Assembly (NCBI RefSeq): GCF_000164865.1 | Contig: NC_014618.1 | Location: 1,488,001 to 1,552,000, forward strand | Length of the DNA: 64,000 nt | Reading direction: 5' to 3' | Source of the DNA: [Enterobacter] lignolyticus SCF1 | GTDB taxonomy: Bacteria; Pseudomonadota; Gammaproteobacteria; Enterobacterales; Enterobacteriaceae | Shown: piece by piece, positions 15,553-22,979 of the stretch | Position numbering within the stretch: the stretch's first letter is position 1 | How the letters are laid out: each line of letters opens with the position of its first letter | Position numbers and translations under genes: made by a program | The notes under the pieces: generated by a model | Databases searched by the model: none | Told to the model about the DNA's origin: nothing | What the model saw: the letters and a program-made list of their open reading frames with translations, nothing else

Positions 15553-16382
15553 GCACGCTTGCTGAACTGACTCACCTGGCGCGGGATATTCGCGTCGCCA
15601 CGCTGAAATCGCTGACCCGGCTCGGCTTTGGCCACTACGGCGGCAGCATGTCAGTGGTGGAAACGCTTGCGGTGCTGTACGGCGAGGTGATGAAAATCGA
15701 TCCCGCCGACCCGGACTGGCCGGAGCGCGATGACTTTGTGCTGTCCAAAGGCCATGCAGGCCCCGCGCTATACAGCACTTTGGCTATCAAAGGCTACTTC
15801 CCGGTGGAGGAGCTGAATACCCTTAACCAGAACGGCACCCGCCTGCCGAGCCATCCTGACCGGTTAAAAACCCGCGGCGTCGATGCCACCACCGGTTCGC
15901 TGGGGCAGGGGATTTCCATCGCCGGCGGCATGGCGCTGTCGCACAAGCTGGCCGGACGTCCGAACCGGGTTTTCTGTATCGTCGGCGATGGCGAGCTGAA
16001 CGAAGGGCAGTGCTGGGAGGCGTTTCAGTTTATCGCCCACCACCGGTTGAACAACCTGACGGTGTTCGTCGACTGGAACAAGCAGCAGCTCGACGGCGAG
16101 CTGGATGACATCATCCAGCCGTTCGATCTCGACGAGAAGTTCCGCGCCTTCGGTTTTGATGTGGCGACGGTCAAAGGCGACGACATCGCCAGCTTGCTGG
16201 CGGAGGTGAAACCTGTTGTAGCGCCCAATGCCCGTCCGAAGCTAATCATCCTCGACAGCGTAAAAGGCCAGGGGGTGGCGTATCTGGAGCAGCTGGGTAA
16301 TTCGCACCACCTGCGTCTGACGGAAGAGACGAAAGAGATCCTCAATAACGCGATTCGCCAACTGGAGGCCGCAGATGATTAA
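15549..16382 (+). CDS. Transketolase N-terminal (ThDP-diphosphate-binding) subunit
   Basis: This 277-residue protein equals the first third of a normal transketolase. The thiamine-diphosphate motif is intact: GDGELNEGQ starts at residue 146 and the closing asparagine is N177 (VDWNKQQ). Substrate-side segments are also present: GHYGGSMS near residue 28, where canonical enzymes have GHPGG, and SKGHAGPALYSTLA near 67. With the next gene it forms a heterodimeric enzyme, as in other bacteria with split transketolases. It is the fourth gene of the PTS operon. Tyr replacing the usual Pro in GHYGG may hint at altered specificity. Confidence 0.92.
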   Translation: MSTLAELTHLARDIRVATLKSLTRLGFGHYGGSMSVVETLAVLYGEVMKIDPADPDWPERDDFVLSKGHAGPALYSTLAIKGYFPVEELNTLNQNGTRLPSHPDRLKTRGVDATTGSLGQGISIAGGMALSHKLAGRPNRVFCIVGDGELNEGQCWEAFQFIAHHRLNNLTVFVDWNKQQLDGELDDIIQPFDLDEKFRAFGFDVATVKGDDIASLLAEVKPVVAPNARPKLIILDSVKGQGVAYLEQLGNSHHLRLTEETKEILNNAIRQLEAADD

Positions 16383-17328
16383 GCTTGCACCCGCAGGGCA
16401 AAAAGATGCGGTAGAGATGCGTAAGGTGTACGCCGGTTTTGTCGCCCGGCAGATTGAGGCTGGCAGCGGTATTATCGCGCTGGAGGCCGACCTGATGAGC
16501 TCGATGGCAATGGACGGCGTGGCGCGGGATTACCCGCAGCACGTGATCAACTGCGGCATTATGGAGGCCAACGTCATCGGCACCGCCGCCGGGCTGTCGC
16601 TGACCGGGCGTAAACCGTTCGTGCATACCTTTACGGCGTTCGCCAGCCGGCGCTGTTTCGATCAGCTGTTTATGTCGCTCGACTACCAGCGCAATAACGT
16701 GAAGGTTATCGCCTCGGATGCGGGTATCACCGCCTGTCACAACGGCGGTACGCACATGTCGTTTGAGGATATGGGGATTGTGCGCGGGCTGGCGCATTCG
16801 GTGGTGCTGGAGGTGACCGACGCGGTGATGTTTGAAGACGTGCTGCGCCAGCTTATTGACCTCGAAGGTTTTTATTGGGTACGCACCATCCGTAAGCAGG
16901 CGCCGAGCGTTTATGCGCCCGGCACGACGTTTACCATCGGCAAAGGCAACGTGCTGCGTGAAGGCGCTGATATCACCCTGATAGCCAACGGCATCATGGT
17001 GACGGAGGCGCTGGAGGCGGCGCGCCAGCTGGAGCAGGAGGGGGTCAGCGCCGCCGTGATCGACATGTTTACCCTCAAGCCCATTGACCGCATGCTGGTG
17101 AAAAACTACGCCGAGAAAACCGGGCGTATCGTCACCTGTGAAAACCACAGCATTCACAACGGGCTGGGGTCGGCGGTGGCGGAGGCTCTTGTCGAAAACT
17201 GCCCGGTGCCGATGCGCCGCGTCGGCGTGAAGGAGCGGTATGGCCAGGTGGGGACGCAGGATTTTCTGCAGAAGGAGTATGGCCTGACGGCGCATGACAT
17301 TGTGTCGGCGGCGCGGGAGCTGCTGTAA
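16375..17328 (+). CDS. Transketolase C-terminal (pyrimidine-binding) subunit
   Basis: A 317-residue partner of the preceding gene, overlapping it by eight bases. It carries the pyrimidine-binding and C-terminal domains; the catalytic glutamate that activates ThDP is E64 in NCGIMEANVIG. ASDAGITACHNGGTHMSFED (near residues 119-138) lines the active site, and the last 120 residues form the transketolase C-domain. The two reading frames are complete and overlapping, so this is a designed split rather than a frameshift. A strong terminator follows 3 bases after the stop. Confidence 0.92.
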   Translation: MIKLAPAGQKDAVEMRKVYAGFVARQIEAGSGIIALEADLMSSMAMDGVARDYPQHVINCGIMEANVIGTAAGLSLTGRKPFVHTFTAFASRRCFDQLFMSLDYQRNNVKVIASDAGITACHNGGTHMSFEDMGIVRGLAHSVVLEVTDAVMFEDVLRQLIDLEGFYWVRTIRKQAPSVYAPGTTFTIGKGNVLREGADITLIANGIMVTEALEAARQLEQEGVSAAVIDMFTLKPIDRMLVKNYAEKTGRIVTCENHSIHNGLGSAVAEALVENCPVPMRRVGVKERYGQVGTQDFLQKEYGLTAHDIVSAARELL

Positions 17329-17331
17329 ATA

Positions 17332-17363
17332 AAAAAGGCGACCCGTTAAGGGGTCGCCTTTTT
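17332..17363 (+). terminator. Terminator of the PTS-transketolase operon
   Basis: GGCGACCC (17337-17344) pairs with GGGTCGCC (17351-17358), flanked by an A-run before and TTTTT after. It is a strong intrinsic terminator that could also work for pta from the opposite side. Confidence 0.92.
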
Positions 17364-17365
17364 GT

Positions 17366-17434
17366 TGCCCGGCGGCGCTAGCGCTTACCGGGCCTACGGT
17401 TTTACAGGCCGGATAAGCGAAGCGCCATCCGGCA
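17366..17434. repeat. Paired REP units (BIME)
   Basis: Two palindromes in opposite orientation lie side by side: GCCCGG...CCGGGC (17367-17393) and GCCGGAT...ATCCGGC (17408-17433, with the internal AAGCGAAGCGCC typical of REP sequences). This is a bacterial interspersed mosaic element between convergent operons. Confidence 0.8.
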
Positions 17435-17439
17435 AAACA

Positions 17440-19581
17440 TTACTGCTGCTGTGAAGACTGAATCGCGGTCAGGGCGATGGTGTAGACGATATCGTCAACC
17501 AGCGCGCCACGGGACAGGTCGTTCACCGGCTTGCGCATACCCTGCAGCATCGGCCCGATGGAGATCAGGTCGGCAGAACGCTGTACCGCTTTGTAGGTGG
17601 TGTTACCGGTGTTCAGATCCGGGAAGATGAACACGGTAGCGCGACCGGCAACCGGAGAGTTCGGCGCTTTGGATTTCGCAACGTCAGCCATCACCGCGGC
17701 GTCATACTGCAGCGGGCCGTCGATCATCAGGTCAGGACGTTTTTCCTGCGCCAGACGCGTCGCCTCACGTACTTTCTCTACATCGCTACCTGCGCCAGAG
17801 GTGCCGGTGGAGTAGGAGAGCATCGCCACGCGCGGTTCGATGCCGAAGGCAATCGCGGAGTCCGCAGACTGAATCGCGATTTCAGCCAGCTGCTCTGCGG
17901 TTGGATCCGGGTTGATCGCGCAGTCGCCGTAAACGTAAACCTGTTCCGGCAGCAGCATGAAGAACACGGAGGACACCAGAGAGCTGCCCGGAGCGGTTTT
18001 GATCAGCTGCAGCGGCGGACGGATGGTGTTCGCGGTGGTATGAACCGCGCCTGAAACCAGGCCGTCGACTTCGTCCTGCTCCAGCATCAGCGTGCCGAGC
18101 ACCACGTTGTCTTCCAGCTGCTCGCGCGCGACGGCTTCGGTCATGCCCTTGCTCTTACGCAGCTCAACCAGACGCGCAACGTAGCTTTCGCGAACCACTT
18201 CAGGGTCAACGATTTCGATGCCCGCGCCCAGTTCAACGCCCTGAGACGCCGCTACGCGGTTGATCTCGTCCGGGTTGCCCAGCAGCACACAGGTCGCGAT
18301 GCCGCGCTCTGCGCAGATCGCAGCGGCTTTAACGGTACGCGGCTCGTCGCCTTCCGGCAGAACCACGCGTTTGCCCGCTTTGCGCGCCAGCTCGGTCAGC
18401 TGGTAGCGGAACGCCGGCGGGGACAGGCGACGGCTGCGCTCGGAGGTCGCGGTCAGGGATTCGATCCAGTCGCTGCTGATATGGCTGGCGACATATTCCT
18501 GAACTTTTTCGATGCGCTCGTGGTCGTCAACCGGTACTTCCAGGTTGAAGCTCTGCAGGCTCAGCGAGGTCTGCCAGGTGTTGGTGTTCACCATGAATAC
18601 CGGCAGGCCGGTGGCAAAGGCGCGCTCGCACAGCTTGTTGATGCGCTCATCCATTTCGTAGCCGCCGGTCAGCAGGATGGCGCCGATATCCACGCCGTTC
18701 ATCGCGGCCAGGCATGCGGCAACCAGCACGTCAGGACGGTCTGCGGAGGTCACCAGCAGGGAGCCTGCGCGGAAGTGCTCCAGCATGTGCGGGATGCTGC
18801 GCGCGCAGAAGGTCACGGACTTCACGCGGCGAGTATTGATATCGCCTTCGTTGATCACGGTGGCGTTCAGGTGGCGAGCCATATCGATAGCGCGGGTCGC
18901 GATCAGATCGAAGCTCCACGGTACCGCGCCCAGAACCGGCAGCGGGCTGGATTCCTGCAGTTTAGCCGGATCGACTTTGATAACTTTCGCTCTGGAGGAG
19001 TCGTCAAAGATTTCGGACAGGTCAGGGCGGGTACGGCCCTGTTCATCAACCGGCGCGTTCAGTTTGTTGACGATAACGCCGGTGATGCTGGTGTTTTTCG
19101 CGCCGCCGAAGCTGCTGCGGGTCAGTTCGATACGTTCGTTCAGCTGCTCCGGCGTATCGGTGCCCTGAGACATCACGAACACGATTTCCGCGTTCAGCGT
19201 TTTGGCGATTTCGAAGTTCAGCGACTGCGCAAACTGGTGTTTACGGGTCGGCACCAGGCCTTCTACCAGTACCACTTCAGCATCGGTCGTGCTGGCGTGG
19301 TAGTTGGCGATGATCTCTTCCATCAGCACGTCTTTCTGGTTGCTGGAGAGCAGAGACTCAACGTGGCTCATCTTCAGCGGCTCAGCCGTCGGCAGATTGG
19401 AGTTTTTGCGCACAATGGAGGTGGTCTGGTCTGGCGCATCGCCACCGGCACGCGGCTGGGCGATAGGTTTGAAGACGCTCAGACGAACGCCTTTGCGTTC
19501 CATAGCACGGATAACGCCAAGGCTGACGCTGGTCAGGCCGACGCTGGTACCGGTAGGGATCAGCATAATAGTACGGGACAC
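17440..19581 (-). CDS. pta: Pta, phosphate acetyltransferase
   Basis: Pta interconverts acetyl-CoA plus phosphate with acetyl phosphate plus CoA. At 713 residues it is the long enterobacterial form: an N-terminal P-loop/BioD-like domain (begins MSRTIMLIPTGTSVGLTSVS), a DRTGG regulatory domain (about residues 215-330), and the C-terminal catalytic PTA domain (about 390-710, including YSTGTSGAGSDVEKVREAT). It lies 77 bases downstream of ackA on the same strand and is cotranscribed with it. The product acetyl phosphate feeds AckA. Confidence 0.98.
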   Translation of the reverse strand: MSRTIMLIPTGTSVGLTSVSLGVIRAMERKGVRLSVFKPIAQPRAGGDAPDQTTSIVRKNSNLPTAEPLKMSHVESLLSSNQKDVLMEEIIANYHASTTDAEVVLVEGLVPTRKHQFAQSLNFEIAKTLNAEIVFVMSQGTDTPEQLNERIELTRSSFGGAKNTSITGVIVNKLNAPVDEQGRTRPDLSEIFDDSSRAKVIKVDPAKLQESSPLPVLGAVPWSFDLIATRAIDMARHLNATVINEGDINTRRVKSVTFCARSIPHMLEHFRAGSLLVTSADRPDVLVAACLAAMNGVDIGAILLTGGYEMDERINKLCERAFATGLPVFMVNTNTWQTSLSLQSFNLEVPVDDHERIEKVQEYVASHISSDWIESLTATSERSRRLSPPAFRYQLTELARKAGKRVVLPEGDEPRTVKAAAICAERGIATCVLLGNPDEINRVAASQGVELGAGIEIVDPEVVRESYVARLVELRKSKGMTEAVAREQLEDNVVLGTLMLEQDEVDGLVSGAVHTTANTIRPPLQLIKTAPGSSLVSSVFFMLLPEQVYVYGDCAINPDPTAEQLAEIAIQSADSAIAFGIEPRVAMLSYSTGTSGAGSDVEKVREATRLAQEKRPDLMIDGPLQYDAAVMADVAKSKAPNSPVAGRATVFIFPDLNTGNTTYKAVQRSADLISIGPMLQGMRKPVNDLSRGALVDDIVYTIALTAIQSSQQQ

Positions 19582-19629
19582 GGTTTATCCTCTTTTGGTT
19601 ACCGCCGCACAGGGCGGGATACAAAACAG

Positions 19630-19653
19630 CACCGCCAGCGTTGGCTGGCGGTG
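19630..19653 (-). other. Perfect hairpin between ackA and pta
   Basis: CACCGCCAGC and GCTGGCGGTG form a perfect 10-bp stem with a 4-base loop, six bases past the ackA stop. There is no T-run on the minus strand, so it is more likely a stabiliser or partial terminator within the ackA-pta transcript. Confidence 0.6.
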
Positions 19654-19658
19654 TGGAA

Positions 19659-20861
19659 TCAGGCAGTCAGACGGGCTGCGTCTTGCGCGATGACCAGTTC
19701 TTCGTTGGTTGGGATAACCACCGCAGGACGGGTGCCTTCTTTGTTGATGAAGCCGGACTTGCCGAAACGGGCAGCCAGGTTACGTTCGTGATCAACTTCG
19801 AAGCCCAGAACGCCCAGTTTGCCCAGGGACAGTTCGCGAACCATCGCCGCGTTTTCACCGATGCCGCCGGTGAAAATGACTGCGTCCAGACGGCCGTCCA
19901 TCAGCGCGGTATAGGAACCGATGTACTTCGCCAGACGGTGGCAGTAAACGTCCATGGCGCGTTTCGCGTCTTCTTTGGTGGCGTAGTTGTCTTCAACATA
20001 GCGGCAGTCGCTGGTGACTTCGGTCAGACCCAGCAGGCCGGACTCTTTGGTCAGCAGCTTGTTGATCGCGTCAACGCTCATACCCAGCGTGTCGTGCAGG
20101 TGGAAAACGATAGCCGGATCGATGTCGCCGGAGCGGGTACCCATCACCAGGCCTTCCAGCGGGGTCAGACCCATGGAGGTGTCAACGCACTGGCCGTTGC
20201 GGATGGCGGAAACAGAACCACCGTTGCCCAGGTGGCAGGTGATGATGTTCAGCTCTTCAACCGGCTTGTTCAGAACCTTAGCGGCTTCCTGAGTGACGTA
20301 GAAGTGGCTGGTGCCGTGCGCGCCGTAGCGGCGGATGCCGTGCTCTTTGTACAGGCTGTACGGCAGGGCATACAGGTAAGATTCTTCCGGCATGGTCTGA
20401 TGAAACGCCGTGTCGAATACCGCCACGTTTTTGTCTTTCAGATTCGGGAAGGATTTCAGCGCTTCGGCGATACCGATCAGGTGAGCCGGGTTGTGCAGCG
20501 GCGCAAAAGAGGCCGCATCTTTAATACCCTGAATCACGGAATCATCGATAACGACAGAACTGGTGTACTTCTCGCCGCCGTGTACGATACGGTGACCAAT
20601 TGCGGTCAGCTGAGCAGACAGTTCTGGTTTTTGTGCCAGAATAGTGTTAACGATAAAGTTCAGCGCTTCACTGTGAGCGGCGCCTGCACCTAAAGCCGCT
20701 TCTTGTTTGCTGCCGTCCATTTTCCACTTGATACGCGCTTCAGGAAGATGGAAACATTCGGCCAAACCAGAAAGGTACTCGTCACCGTTGAGCGCATCGA
20801 TGATGGCGAATTTCAGTGAGGAGCTACCGCAGTTCAGAACCAGTACTAACTTACTCGACAT
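19659..20861 (-). CDS. ackA: AckA, acetate kinase
   Basis: AckA makes ATP and acetate from acetyl phosphate and ADP. The 400-residue protein starts MSSKLVLVLNCGSSSLKFAI, the acetokinase signature 1. Signature 2 lies in IGHRIVHGGEKYTSSVVID, and the adenosine-binding region VIFTGGIGENAA is near residue 330. Length equals E. coli. It is the first gene of ackA-pta. The 339-base gap upstream separates it from divergent yfbV and should hold both promoters. Confidence 0.98.
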   Translation of the reverse strand: MSSKLVLVLNCGSSSLKFAIIDALNGDEYLSGLAECFHLPEARIKWKMDGSKQEAALGAGAAHSEALNFIVNTILAQKPELSAQLTAIGHRIVHGGEKYTSSVVIDDSVIQGIKDAASFAPLHNPAHLIGIAEALKSFPNLKDKNVAVFDTAFHQTMPEESYLYALPYSLYKEHGIRRYGAHGTSHFYVTQEAAKVLNKPVEELNIITCHLGNGGSVSAIRNGQCVDTSMGLTPLEGLVMGTRSGDIDPAIVFHLHDTLGMSVDAINKLLTKESGLLGLTEVTSDCRYVEDNYATKEDAKRAMDVYCHRLAKYIGSYTALMDGRLDAVIFTGGIGENAAMVRELSLGKLGVLGFEVDHERNLAARFGKSGFINKEGTRPAVVIPTNEELVIAQDAARLTA

Positions 20862-21200
20862 GGAAGTACCTATTTATGATACGTGGCTAAAAAAACGTCA
20901 GTGAGTCACAGAGCGTAGCGCATGATGACGCTGACATTTATGATTAACATCATGCCTGATACTTTTTTCAGGCATAACGAAAGAAATATCTATTGATTCT
21001 ATGCCATTTTGCGCAATTTTCAGCCAATGGCAGAATGTGCGATAATTTGACGAATCGTGAATCAGGGTCTATGCCCTGGTCAGGCTGGCACAGGATACCT
21101 GATTGCCGCATTCATTGCCAAAATCTTTTGAACGATGTCATGCACAGTTGTTGTTTTACGAATATTTTTGATTTTTTATATGTGAAGTTGAGGTAACGCC
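20862..21200. other. ackA-yfbV divergent intergenic region
   Basis: This 339-base gap has no credible coding sequence. It must carry the ackA promoter (minus strand) and the yfbV promoter (plus strand). A GATAAT hexamer at 21041-21046 could be a yfbV -10, but I see no matching -35 at good spacing. No clear regulator box stands out. Confidence 0.5.
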
Positions 21201-21656
21201 ATGTCGACATCCGAGAATCGCCCGGTAAACTTTTTCAGTTTGTTTCGCCGCGGGCAGCATTATGCAAAGACGTGGCCCCTGGAAAAACGCCTTGCGCCTG
21301 TGTTTGTGGAAAACCGCGTAATCCGCGCCACCCGCCAGGCCATCCGCTTTATGCCGCCCGTTGCTGTCTTTACCCTGTGCTGGCAAATCGCCCTCGGCGG
21401 ACAGCTTGGCCCGGCGGTCGCCACCGCGCTCTTCGCCCTGAGCCTGCCGATGCAGGGGCTTTGGTGGTTAGGCAAACGCTCGGTAACGCCGCTGCCGCCT
21501 TCTGTTTTACACTGGTTTTATGAAGTGCGCGGCAGGCTGCAGGAAGCGGGGCAGGCGCTGGCGCCTGTCGAAGGCAAGCCCGATTATCAGGCATTAGCTG
21601 ACACGCTTAAGCGCGCCTTCAAACAACTCGATAAAACTTTCCTTGATGATTTGTAA
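21201..21656 (+). CDS. yfbV: YfbV, UPF0208 membrane protein
   Basis: YfbV is a small inner-membrane protein reported to insulate the Ter macrodomain and influence chromosome organisation; its mechanism is unclear. Its 151 residues match the E. coli length. Two hydrophobic segments lie at about residues 45-65 (FMPPVAVFTLCWQIALGG) and 70-88. The start follows TGAGGTAACGCC. It is divergent from ackA and followed by a terminator. Confidence 0.92.
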   Translation: MSTSENRPVNFFSLFRRGQHYAKTWPLEKRLAPVFVENRVIRATRQAIRFMPPVAVFTLCWQIALGGQLGPAVATALFALSLPMQGLWWLGKRSVTPLPPSVLHWFYEVRGRLQEAGQALAPVEGKPDYQALADTLKRAFKQLDKTFLDDL

Positions 21657-21682
21657 TTAACCCCATAAAACGCATATAAAAG

Positions 21683-21708
21683 AAGGCACACAGTGTGTGT
21701 CTTTTTTT
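21683..21708 (+). terminator. Terminator after yfbV
   Basis: AAGGCACAC (21683-21691) pairs with GTGTGTCTT (21695-21703, one G-T pair) across a 3-base loop and runs into TTTTTT. Confidence 0.8.
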
Positions 21709-21737
21709 ATGCTGCAAAGCGCAACAGGAGTAGAAAA

Positions 21738-22232
21738 ATGGAAATGACTAACGCTCAACGTCTGATTTTGTCGAATCAGTACAAAATGATGACCATGCTG
21801 GACCCGGACAACGCCGAGCGTTATCGCCGCCTGCAGACGATTGTCGAGCGTGGCTACGGCCTGCAGATGCGCGAACTGGATCGCGAGTTTGGTCAACTGA
21901 CCGAAGAGACCTGCCGCACCATCATTGACATCATGGAGATGTACCACGCCCTGCATGTCTCCTGGAGCAACCTGAAAGACAGCAGCAGCATCGACGAACG
22001 CCGCGTGACGTTCCTGGGTTTTGACGTCGCAACAGAAGCCCGCTACCTCGGCTACGTGCGTTTTATGGTGAACGTAGAGGGACGCTACGCCCACTTCGAC
22101 GCCGGTACTCACGGCTTCAACGCGCAAACCCCAATGTGGGAGAAGTACCAGCGCATGCTGCACGCCTGGCATGCCTGCCCGCGCCAGTATCATCTGAGCG
22201 ATAACGAAATTAACCAGATCATCAACGCCTGA
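21738..22232 (+). CDS. yfbU: YfbU, UPF0304 family protein
   Basis: A conserved cytoplasmic protein of unknown molecular function (UPF0304), linked to cell death phenotypes in E. coli overexpression work. The ATG at 21738 follows ACAGGAG and yields MEMTNAQRLILSNQYKMM, the family's N-terminus, and exactly 164 residues. The upstream in-frame start at 21693 lies inside the preceding terminator and is rejected. No catalytic motif is recognisable. yfbT begins 13 bases on. Confidence 0.92.
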   Translation: MEMTNAQRLILSNQYKMMTMLDPDNAERYRRLQTIVERGYGLQMRELDREFGQLTEETCRTIIDIMEMYHALHVSWSNLKDSSSIDERRVTFLGFDVATEARYLGYVRFMVNVEGRYAHFDAGTHGFNAQTPMWEKYQRMLHAWHACPRQYHLSDNEINQIINA

Positions 22233-22245
22233 CGGAGGGTGCGCT

Positions 22246-22905
22246 GTGCAGTGCAAAGGTTTTTTATTCGATCTTGATGGCACGCTGGTTGATTCGCTCC
22301 CGGTCGTCGAGCGTTCATGGTGCCGTTGGGCGGATCGCCACGGGCTTGATCATCAGGATGTGCTGAATTTTATTCACGGCAAGCAGGCGATAACCTCACT
22401 GCGTCACTTCCTTCCCGGTCGTTCTGAAGAGGAAATTCAGGCCGAATTTCGTCTTCTTGAAGGCATTGAGTCCAGCGATATCGACGGCATCGCCGCGCTG
22501 CCCGGAGCGGTAGCGCTGCTTAACCACCTCGATGAGGCCGGTATTCCGTGGGCGATTGTTACGTCGGGATCGGTGCCGGTCGCTCATGCCCGCCATCGCG
22601 CGGCCGGGCTGCCGGAGGCGAAAGTCTTCGTGACGGCGGAACGCGTCAAGCGCGGGAAGCCGGAGCCGGATGCTTATCTCCTCGGGGCGGAGCTGCTGGG
22701 CCTTGCGCCGCAGGACTGCGCGGTGGTGGAGGATGCGGTCGCGGGCGTGTTGTCCGGGCTGGCGGCGGGATGTCGCGTTATCGCGGCGAATGTCCCGGCC
22801 GACGCGCCTTGCCTCGGTGATGTCGACATTGTGCTGTCATCGCTGGAACAGCTGGCGATTAACAAACGGTGCGATGGCTGGGTGAATGTGTCACTGAACG
22901 CCTGA
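22246..22905 (+). CDS. yfbT: YfbT (HxpA), HAD-family sugar phosphatase
   Basis: A 219-residue haloacid-dehalogenase phosphatase that dephosphorylates sugar phosphates such as sugar-alcohol and hexose phosphates. Motif I is FDLDGTLVDS with nucleophile Asp at residue 9. Motif II threonine lies in WAIVTSGS, the motif III lysine in KRGKPEPDAY, and motif IV in CAVVEDAVAGV. The start is GTG at 22246 after GGAGGGT. It is the second gene after yfbU and is followed by an intrinsic terminator. Confidence 0.93.
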   Translation: MQCKGFLFDLDGTLVDSLPVVERSWCRWADRHGLDHQDVLNFIHGKQAITSLRHFLPGRSEEEIQAEFRLLEGIESSDIDGIAALPGAVALLNHLDEAGIPWAIVTSGSVPVAHARHRAAGLPEAKVFVTAERVKRGKPEPDAYLLGAELLGLAPQDCAVVEDAVAGVLSGLAAGCRVIAANVPADAPCLGDVDIVLSSLEQLAINKRCDGWVNVSLNA

Positions 22906-22915
22906 GTCATGATGT

Positions 22916-22940
22916 AGCCCCGCGTTGTCGGGGCTTTTTT
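22916..22940 (+). terminator. Terminator after yfbT
   Basis: AGCCCCG and CGGGGCT form a 7-bp stem around CGTTGT and are followed by TTTTTT. It ends yfbU-yfbT just before yfbS. Confidence 0.85.
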
Positions 22941-22979
22941 ATGCCACACTTCCATTCTCTCTTCAGACAAGGATATGTT

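Noticed and set aside
15549..17328. Transketolase broken by a frameshift
   Set aside because: Both halves have their own start, complete domains and catalytic residues, and split transketolases are a known functional form.
18481..19791. 436-codon open frame antisense to pta
   Set aside because: It lies fully within pta apart from its end in the ackA region, and it has no domain, so it is a shadow.
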